Origin: Cyclobacteriaceae bacterium
Lineage (GTDB): Bacteria > Bacteroidota > Bacteroidia > Cytophagales > Cyclobacteriaceae
Assembly (NCBI GenBank): GCA_029882725.1
Contig: JAOUKG010000135.1
Span: 1 to 6,936 of the forward strand
Direction of reading: 5' to 3'
DNA: 6,936 nucleotides
Shown in pieces: positions 1-5,467 of this stretch. Position 1 is the stretch's first letter, and each line of letters starts with the position of its first letter. The notes under the pieces were generated by a model. The model did not search any database and had not been told where the DNA came from. It was given only the letters and a program-made list of their open reading frames with translations. A program made the translations under genes and the position numbers.

Positions 1-348
1 AGTATTACAAGGATAAACAAAAGCAGTAAGTTGTTGCCCGTTAAGAACACTAGAACCTACCAGATTTCTTTTTGAGTCATACAAATTAATAATTATTCCA
101 TCATTTGATCCTCCTGGACCGCATACATTAATCATGTACTGAGTTCCTTTAGTAAATACATAAGAGTACTCCACCTTGTCCTTTGCCCCCTTCTGGCCAT
201 CTACATTATAGCTTTTCAGAAAATTGAATCCAGAACTTAACTTTGGAATACAATCATTAGTATGTGTTTCCGGATTACACTGTGCATATAGATTTGAAGC
301 CACTAAAACCAAAACTGCCGCTGCAATTGAACTTATAAAATTTTTCAT
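1..348 (-). CDS. Secreted small protein with predicted beta-rich fold, 3' end beyond window (partial)
   Basis: The open frame starts with ATG at 348 and runs without a stop to the left edge, giving 116 visible residues. Residues 1-22 form a Sec signal peptide: MKN, a hydrophobic core of Ile/Ala/Val/Leu, then LYA, with likely signal peptidase I cleavage before Gln23. The mature part has four cysteines (24, 33, 76, 114), compatible with disulfides in the periplasm or outside the cell. From about residue 57 onward, alternating hydrophobic residues (VEYSYVFTKG, QYMINVCG, GIIINLYDS) suggest a beta-sandwich resembling pre-peptidase C-terminal (PPC)-type domains. That resemblance is a weak inference. 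The start lies only 4 bases after the stop of the upstream lipoprotein gene, so the two are almost certainly co-transcribed and probably translationally coupled. The fragment probably covers most of the protein, but the true length is unknown. I do not recognise a function. A role alongside the lipoprotein and ABC transporter is inferred from position only. Confidence 0.85.
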   Translation of the reverse strand, partial: MKNFISSIAAAVLVLVASNLYAQCNPETHTNDCIPKLSSGFNFLKSYNVDGQKGAKDKVEYSYVFTKGTQYMINVCGPGGSNDGIIINLYDSKRNLVGSSVLNGQQLTAFVYPCNT

Positions 349-360
349 TCCTTTACCTTA
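349..360 (-). promoter_or_regulatory. Purine-rich SD-like sequence overlapping upstream stop codon
   Basis: On the minus strand the bases before the ATG at 348 read TAAGGTAAAGGA. Two GG-containing purine blocks flank the TAA stop of the lipoprotein gene (355-353). The other starts in this window are preceded by A/T-rich, SD-free sequence, which is usual in Bacteroidota, so this is the only SD-like stretch here. It supports the ATG at 348 and suggests termination-reinitiation between the two genes. Confidence 0.4.
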
Positions 361-1246
361 TGATTTTACTTCTTATTTCATTTAATCTGGTTGTAATATT
401 TTTGAAAGTCTCATCACTAATAACAATTGAACTTGTACTATTATCATTAATTATCATGATGCCATCAACTACTTCATAGGTAGTCTCTCCTTTTTCAATA
501 GTTATTACTACATTTTCAAACTCTGCCCATAAAGGGTCAAGGTCTTCTTTCAAACCTTTCATGGACGGATCCTCTCCGTATAAATCCATTAAGAGCTTTA
601 AACTTTCTGTTACAACTTGTTGCTCACCAATTGCCTCTTTTAGTAACTTATTGTCAGGTACTTTATTTGCAACTTGACAAGTAATATGCATTGCTTCAAG
701 CCAACCTCCCATTAGCAACAATACACTTAAATTTGACCTACCCTGATTTTGCAAGTATGCATTAATACTGTTAAAATTTTGAGTGGTAATGAGTAACAGA
801 GAATCAAGGTTTTGACTATTACTGGCTAATTTTCCAATAGTTTCAATATCAAAAAACTGACCGATACTCAGGCCATCTGCCATATCTTTAATGGCTGCCA
901 TAAATTCCAGTCCATCTTGATTCTGCTCATATATATTTGTATAACCCAAATCCGTGCCATAAATTCCGAGATTGATGGCTTTTTGAAAATTCGTGTTATA
1001 GTTCACCCGGTTATCCGGTGAATTCAGCAAATCACTGTTGTAATTCAACCCCGATTCTTTTAGCATTAAGCTAATTTCCAGGGGAGAAGGAATTTGCTGC
1101 AAAATAGCATTGATCATTTCCTGATCGACAGTTGATTCAACTACGGGAGCCTCGTCAATGGATTTAAGAAAGTCATCTTCACTGGGTTTTTTACCACCAC
1201 AGCTTGTTATGATCAAAATAAGTGTAATAAAAACTAGAAACCTCAT
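353..1246 (-). CDS. Lipoprotein of unknown function, conserved-looking, mainly alpha-helical
   Basis: This is a 297-residue lipoprotein. Residues 1-15 are a lipoprotein signal (Arg2, then a Phe/Leu/Val/Ile core) ending in the lipobox ITSC, with the lipidated cysteine at 16 followed by GGKK. The residues after the cysteine do not resemble the acidic surface-export signal of Bacteroidota lipoproteins, so a periplasm-facing location is more likely (inference). The mature chain is mostly amphipathic helix. It contains a distinctive segment at about 94-133 (GIYGTDLGYTNIYEQNQDGL and onward to QFFD) and a short beta-rich patch near 245-276. I recognise no enzyme motif. It starts 47 bases after the transporter gene and ends 4 bases before the next gene, which places it in the same operon. 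It could be a periplasmic or outer-membrane partner of the transporter's large periplasmic loop. That role rests on gene order and localisation only. ATG at 1246 is chosen because it gives an intact signal peptide. Confidence 0.9.
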   Translation of the reverse strand: MRFLVFITLILIITSCGGKKPSEDDFLKSIDEAPVVESTVDQEMINAILQQIPSPLEISLMLKESGLNYNSDLLNSPDNRVNYNTNFQKAINLGIYGTDLGYTNIYEQNQDGLEFMAAIKDMADGLSIGQFFDIETIGKLASNSQNLDSLLLITTQNFNSINAYLQNQGRSNLSVLLLMGGWLEAMHITCQVANKVPDNKLLKEAIGEQQVVTESLKLLMDLYGEDPSMKGLKEDLDPLWAEFENVVITIEKGETTYEVVDGIMIINDNSTSSIVISDETFKNITTRLNEIRSKIIR

Positions 1247-1293
1247 AATGTATGGTTATTAAAAAGCTAATTTATTAATATAATTCAATCTTT

Positions 1294-4200
1294 TCATTGT
1301 TTCTTTCGAGGAATTTTAATTTTCCCGAATTTATCTATGAGTTTGGCAAGTACTTCAAAGTATAAAGTGAAATAAAGAAACAGGCTCATAATCCAAATTA
1401 TGATTATATTGAAATAATACGTATCCATATATATTCCCAAAAAATGTTTTGTAGGCACAAAAAACTGAGTTCGATAATCCAGTAAACCCGAAGGCTTGGG
1501 GTCTTTAAAAATAGGGTTGATTTGTTGTATCAATTTTCCCTCATGTTCAAGGATTCTGTCTTTTACCGAAATGTTGGTTACAAGGTCTGCAAGGCTTTCA
1601 TTGTAATATTTATTTTTGTATTCCCCAAGGTTGTAAAAGCTGTTATTATTTTCATAAAACATCATTTTCTTTTCTTTCATTGCAACCGTTTCATTATATA
1701 CCTTTTGGTAATACGTTTTATATGCTTCAAGGTAAGCAACCAGTTTGTCTGAAATTGAAGGGAATTTTTCAATTGTAAAATCCGTCTCCAAATTTATACC
1801 CTCAAGCCCCTTTTGAAAATAATCATTTTCTATGCTTTCCTTTATTATATTTAAATCTTTTTTTATTAACTGTTGCAAGGAATCAGCGTTATTTTCAAGG
1901 TTTTCCAGTATCCGTTTTCTTTTCTTTTTTAATTCTTCAACAACATAAGCTGACTTGAAATCTGCCATAGATTCCATTTTTTCAAGATCATAGTAGGGCG
2001 CTTCATAACTATTATTTATAAATTGATCTACCGCAATTGCTTCATAAGCCCATCTTGACGCCATTATATCGGCTACAACAGGCACTTTTCCTTTCGCAGA
2101 AATATGTTCGTTAAGTTTATCAAAGCTAAATAACAACCCACTTAATATCATCTGTGGTATTAAAAGTAAAGGAATTATCACATATACAGTAACCGCTGAG
2201 TTAAATGCGGAGCTTATATTCAAACCTAGAACATTTGCCAGACAAGCCGTAGTAAACAATACAAGCCAGTGACTAAAAATCATTTCGGGCATTTCCAGTA
2301 TTAAATCGCCTACTAAGACAAAGCTCAAAGACTGAATTGCTGATAATGTAAAAAGAATACTTAATTTAGATAACAAATAGCTATTCCAACTTAGATTAAG
2401 AAAGGATTCTCTCTTCAGAATTTTTCTATCTCTAATTATTTCCTCGGCACTAACGGTAAGCCCCATAAACAAAACAACAACAATGGCCATCAATAAAAAT
2501 GCGGGGATATTCTCATTGAACCTATAATAATATTCTTCTCCATCCGGAGAATTTTTATATCGGATTACAAAAGCCAGAATTAAAGCAAGTACCGGAGCTT
2601 CGAGTAAATTAATAAGAAGATATTGCTTATTACTTAGTTTCGAAAGCACATCTCTTGTAATGAAGATTAACATTTGCTTAATCCTACTTGGGATATGCAA
2701 TGCTTTTGGTGGTTTTTCAGTTACCTCTTCAATTTTTTCAATTTTGAAATTACCTTTAAACTGATCGTTCCATTGAAGGGGATTTATTTTTCTTTTATTT
2801 GTGAGTTGCCCATATTCATCAACTACACGAGCTTCAATAATATTGAATATTTGTTCCGGGTTAACATTTCCACAAGTTTCACATTGTCCTCGTTGTTTAT
2901 CAACCTGATTAGTAACTGTTTTGAAATACGTAACGGCTTCAATAGGATTACCATAGAACACGGGATATCCGCCAGTATCCATTATGTACATTTTATCAAA
3001 CATCTTGTAGATATCTGATGAAGGTTGGTGAATAACCACAAAAATAAGTTTTCCTTTAAGGGAAAGCTCCTTTAATAGGTCAATAACATTTTCTGAATCA
3101 CGACTTGACAGACCTGAGGTAGGTTCATCTACAAATAATACTCCTGGTTCTCTGATTAATTCGAGAGCTATATTTAGTCTTTTCCTTTGGCCTCCTGAAA
3201 TTGTTTTTTCCAGAGGGTTTCCCACTTTTAAATCTTTTCTTTGGTCCAAACCAAGGCTTTCCAATACAGTCATTACCCGGTTATCGAGCTCTTCCTCCGA
3301 CATATTGGAAAAACATAGCTTGGCATTGTAATACAGGTTTTGATAAACTGTAAGCTCTTCAATAAGCAGGTCATCCTGACTTACATAACCAATAATACCT
3401 TCAATTTGCTCTTTCTCTTTATGTATATCGAAGCCATTAATTCGAATAAATCCATCAGAGGGAACCTCAATTCCTGCCAAAACATTCAAAAGAGTTGTTT
3501 TACCGGCCCCACTGGCTCCCATAATACCAATGAGTTTCCCAGGTCCTTCTGCTATTTCTACGTCTCGTAAACCAATACCCCCATTTGGGAATTTAAATTC
3601 ATTTATTTTAGCAAGAAACGACATTTTTGTTGTTTCAAATGCTGAATTAAAATGAGAAACAAGGTCGGAATAATAAAGAGCATGGCCCTGAGGAGTCTTG
3701 ATGGTACTACCGTGTGAAAACAGGTATACACGGTTTGATTTCATGATAAATCCATTCAATACAACCGGATCATCACCCAAGTATTTAACAAAAAACATAT
3801 CCACTGAAGGGATACGTTTAAATACTAAATGCCCATTTATTTCTGCATGAAAATGTTGAGCGGCAGAATCCTTTACAGGTTCAAAAGCATCAACCACCAT
3901 AAAATCCTCATGTTTCAAGGTTTTAGGTTCTTCAACAGTAATAAATAATTCTATTTCTTTATACTCTTCTTTGGATATATTAAATACCGATGAAATGGTA
4001 TTAATAATTTCCATCCTTTGAGGTGTAAAGTTCTTATCAGAACCTACAAGTTCGAGGGTTTTGATAAGAACTACTACTTTTTGCTTTTGCTGTAGAGTTT
4101 TGTTTATTTTCTTACAAAGCCCAAGAGTACGAACACTATCACGGACGGAGGTAAGAGTTTGTTTTTTTTCTTCCTGAACACCAGCATTTTCCTTTTGTTC

Positions 4201-4374
4201 TGAATAATCAGAAAACTTATCATAGAGACCTATATATTCATTAACAGAATCCTGATCTAGTTCTTGTTTGAAGAAATTAATAACAAAGGCTCTTTCATTA
4301 TCTGTTACACCACCATCCTGTTTAGTGATTATTGCAAATAGTTGGGTAAGTGCTTTTAGTATCTCTTCACTCAT
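1294..4374 (-). CDS. ABCG-type ABC transporter (fused ATPase and permease) with TerB-like and FHA-like N-terminal domains
   Basis: This 1026-residue protein has five parts. Residues 1-145 look like a TerB-type helical domain, with QDGGVTDNERAF near 19-30. Residues about 178-245 form a beta-rich, FHA-like segment (VVLNGFIMKSNRVYLF, GSTIKTPQG, YYSD). The nucleotide-binding domain spans about 258-488: Walker A GASGAGKT 286-293, Q-loop Gln333, signature ISGGQ 392-396, Walker B VLFVDEP 412-418 with catalytic Glu417, and H-loop His449 in VIHQPSS. All ATPase residues are intact. A linker holds a CETC motif (Cys498, Cys501). The ABC2-type membrane domain has helices near 588-605, 623-642, 666-690, 700-722, 726-749 and 987-1010. 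The ATPase-before-permease order and the HQPSS motif mark the ABCG/White-type exporter family, whose half transporters work as dimers. The 750-986 segment between helices 5 and 6 is far longer than the usual external loop. The substrate is not readable from sequence. The gene sits 34 bases after siaC and 47 before the lipoprotein gene. Confidence 0.95.
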   Translation of the reverse strand: MSEEILKALTQLFAIITKQDGGVTDNERAFVINFFKQELDQDSVNEYIGLYDKFSDYSEQKENAGVQEEKKQTLTSVRDSVRTLGLCKKINKTLQQKQKVVVLIKTLELVGSDKNFTPQRMEIINTISSVFNISKEEYKEIELFITVEEPKTLKHEDFMVVDAFEPVKDSAAQHFHAEINGHLVFKRIPSVDMFFVKYLGDDPVVLNGFIMKSNRVYLFSHGSTIKTPQGHALYYSDLVSHFNSAFETTKMSFLAKINEFKFPNGGIGLRDVEIAEGPGKLIGIMGASGAGKTTLLNVLAGIEVPSDGFIRINGFDIHKEKEQIEGIIGYVSQDDLLIEELTVYQNLYYNAKLCFSNMSEEELDNRVMTVLESLGLDQRKDLKVGNPLEKTISGGQRKRLNIALELIREPGVLFVDEPTSGLSSRDSENVIDLLKELSLKGKLIFVVIHQPSSDIYKMFDKMYIMDTGGYPVFYGNPIEAVTYFKTVTNQVDKQRGQCETCGNVNPEQIFNIIEARVVDEYGQLTNKRKINPLQWNDQFKGNFKIEKIEEVTEKPPKALHIPSRIKQMLIFITRDVLSKLSNKQYLLINLLEAPVLALILAFVIRYKNSPDGEEYYYRFNENIPAFLLMAIVVVLFMGLTVSAEEIIRDRKILKRESFLNLSWNSYLLSKLSILFTLSAIQSLSFVLVGDLILEMPEMIFSHWLVLFTTACLANVLGLNISSAFNSAVTVYVIIPLLLIPQMILSGLLFSFDKLNEHISAKGKVPVVADIMASRWAYEAIAVDQFINNSYEAPYYDLEKMESMADFKSAYVVEELKKKRKRILENLENNADSLQQLIKKDLNIIKESIENDYFQKGLEGINLETDFTIEKFPSISDKLVAYLEAYKTYYQKVYNETVAMKEKKMMFYENNNSFYNLGEYKNKYYNESLADLVTNISVKDRILEHEGKLIQQINPIFKDPKPSGLLDYRTQFFVPTKHFLGIYMDTYYFNIIIIWIMSLFLYFTLYFEVLAKLIDKFGKIKIPRKKQ

Positions 4375-4379
4375 TTTTT

Positions 4380-4398
4380 TATTCTATTTGGTAGAATA
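4380..4398 (-). other. Short perfect inverted repeat just upstream of the transporter start codon
   Basis: On the minus strand TATTCTA and TAGAATA form a perfect 7-bp stem around a 5-base loop (CCAAA), followed by AAAAA and the ATG at 4374. The stem has a single G-C pair, so it would be weak. It lies in the 34-base gap between siaC and the transporter gene. It could modulate translation or be an operator-like palindrome, and in AT-rich DNA it may also be chance. It is not a terminator for this operon because no T-run follows it in the direction of transcription. Confidence 0.3.
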
Positions 4399-4408
4399 TT
4401 GATTGTTA

Positions 4409-4771
4409 TTAATAAGTTTTAAATTCAAAAGGCACTTCAACTAATTCTGAGAATTCTTCTCCTGCTTCTTCCATATCTTCATCATCCTCATCGAAATACC
4501 ATATAATTTTCATCCCATCAATGTCTTCCAGCGCCATTAATACATCGAGAATTAATTTGGAAGATGCAGTATTAAAATACTCAAGTTTGAAGGCAAATTC
4601 GGTAGAAGGATTGGGATCTTCAGCATAGGTTTCTATCCAATCTAAAACAGGCTGATAAAAATCAGTAGAATCTTCAGGCAATGATCGGCCAGAGATTTCA
4701 AATATTCCATTTCCTTTATCAAGTAATATTTTTGGGGTATCCTCGGTTCCTTCCAGATTTAATATTTCCAT
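4409..4771 (-). CDS. siaC: SiaC-family (DUF1987) regulatory phosphoprotein
   Basis: The 120-residue length fits the SiaC/DUF1987 family. Family features visible are the opening segment TEDTPKILLDKGNGIFEISG (9-28), SLPEDSTDFYQPVLDWIETY (30-49), the FNTASSK motif (66-72), and the late hydrophobic strand IIWYFDEDDEDM followed by an acidic tail. SiaC proteins have a STAS-like fold and act as phospho-regulated switches. In Pseudomonas aeruginosa SiaC is phosphorylated on Thr68 by SiaB, dephosphorylated by SiaA, and binds the diguanylate cyclase SiaD when unphosphorylated. Here Thr68 lies inside FNTASSK and is the natural candidate site, with Ser70 and Ser71 as alternatives. The gene follows siaB by 28 bases and precedes the transporter by 34. 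With no diguanylate cyclase in the window, its target is unknown, and the transporter is the nearest candidate. Family assignment is firm; the target is inference. Confidence 0.93.
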   Translation of the reverse strand: MEILNLEGTEDTPKILLDKGNGIFEISGRSLPEDSTDFYQPVLDWIETYAEDPNPSTEFAFKLEYFNTASSKLILDVLMALEDIDGMKIIWYFDEDDEDMEEAGEEFSELVEVPFEFKTY

Positions 4772-4799
4772 GGTAGTTATATATTAAAATTTTAAAAAA

Positions 4800-5345
4800 T
4801 TATATTCCTCTATCTATTTTGGATTGCAAGCAGAAAAATGAATACTCGTCATTCATTTTATGAAATTCAAATCCCAAGGGATTTCCAGACTTTCTGGCCA
4901 TATCAACAAAGCCTAAGCCGGCTCCACCCTTTTCAGAAATTGTTGTGCTTTTAATAATAGACTTGTACAATTCTTTGAGTCCTTCTTTATCAAGACCATT
5001 GATTTGTTCCAACTTCGACTTCACATATTCAATATTACTGTTTTTTATAGGGTTCCCTGCATTGATTGTAAAATATGAATCAGTCCTTCCAATCATAAAA
5101 ATAGCAGACGGGTCCGCATAACCTTCACTAATAAGTTCGTCGGCATGTTTGACAATATTTTGCAAACACTCAACCATTACGTTAAAAACCTTACGTTTGG
5201 TTCCTTGGTTTTCCGCAGTGGAATCCATATTTCTTTCAGCCATTGCGAGTACAGATTTAATAGATTCCTGGGTAAATTCACCTTCATAAAGGAGAATCAG
5301 GTTTTGTTGCCGCATGGCCTGATGAAGATCATATATGTATTTCAT
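4800..5345 (-). CDS. siaB: SiaB-family protein kinase (GHKL/HATPase-like fold, DUF6272)
   Basis: This 181-residue, single-domain cytoplasmic protein has no signal peptide or membrane segment. An N-box-like helix at 53-68 (VFNVMVECLQNIVKHA) carries Glu59 and Asn63, expected to support Mg-ATP binding. A glycine-rich ATP-lid motif GGAGLGFVDMARKSG lies at 140-154. The position of the usual Asp-containing G1 box is occupied by TINAGNP (93-99), which lacks the Asp found in histidine kinases and fits the divergent SiaB/anti-sigma-kinase type. SiaB proteins phosphorylate their SiaC partner on a Thr or Ser. The tight downstream linkage to siaC (28 bases) and the upstream PP2C phosphatase match the SiaABC arrangement. 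ATG at 5345 gives the natural family start (MKYIYDLHQAM). The 122 bases upstream may hold an internal promoter, but I could not identify one. Confidence 0.92.
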   Translation of the reverse strand: MKYIYDLHQAMRQQNLILLYEGEFTQESIKSVLAMAERNMDSTAENQGTKRKVFNVMVECLQNIVKHADELISEGYADPSAIFMIGRTDSYFTINAGNPIKNSNIEYVKSKLEQINGLDKEGLKELYKSIIKSTTISEKGGAGLGFVDMARKSGNPLGFEFHKMNDEYSFFCLQSKIDRGI

Positions 5346-5467
5346 ATGAATAATTGTTTTAAATTTTCGCTAAAATGAGGTTTTCCACCTATTTTTTAAT
5401 CAATTTATTTTCAGTATTATCATTCTTTTCAATTATTGTTTAAAAAACCTAAATTCTTTTAAATTTT
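5346..5467. other. 122-base AT-rich intergenic spacer between phosphatase and siaB
   Basis: This is the longest non-coding gap in the window and consists mostly of A/T runs. I looked for a Bacteroidota-type promoter (TTTG near -33, TANNTTTG near -7) on the minus strand and found no convincing match. A 4-bp stem AGGT/ACCT at 5378-5390 is too short to count as a terminator. The gap leaves open whether siaB has its own promoter or is read through from the phosphatase gene. Confidence 0.5.

Noticed and set aside
1247..1293. 47-base gap between transporter and lipoprotein gene considered for a promoter
   Set aside because: No recognisable promoter element or strong structure is seen. The spacing fits simple read-through in an operon.
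1522..1752. Plus-strand open frame of 76 codons
   Set aside because: It lies wholly inside the transporter gene on the opposite strand. Its Phe/Ile/Val-rich product reflects the antisense of Lys/Asn/Glu-rich codons, and it matches no family.
2674..3018. Plus-strand open frame of 114 codons
   Set aside because: It is antisense to the ATPase-permease linker and the end of the ATPase domain of the transporter. It shows no recognisable protein motif, and the minus-strand frame has clear family motifs.
3340..3570. Plus-strand open frame of 76 codons
   Set aside because: It is antisense to the Walker A and Q-loop region of the transporter and has no independent support.
5145..5378. Plus-strand open frame of 77 codons running into the siaB upstream gap
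   Set aside because: It is mostly antisense to siaB and has a low-complexity Phe-rich composition, with no start-site or family evidence.
5378..5390. Possible hairpin AGGT-TTTCC-ACCT considered as a terminator after the phosphatase gene
   Set aside because: The stem is only 4 bp and the T-run lies on the wrong side for minus-strand transcription.
5350..5446. Two similar AT-rich segments (AATTGTTTTAAA and ATTGTTTAAAA) considered as a direct repeat in the siaB upstream spacer
   Set aside because: The match is short and imperfect and expected by chance in sequence this A/T-rich.
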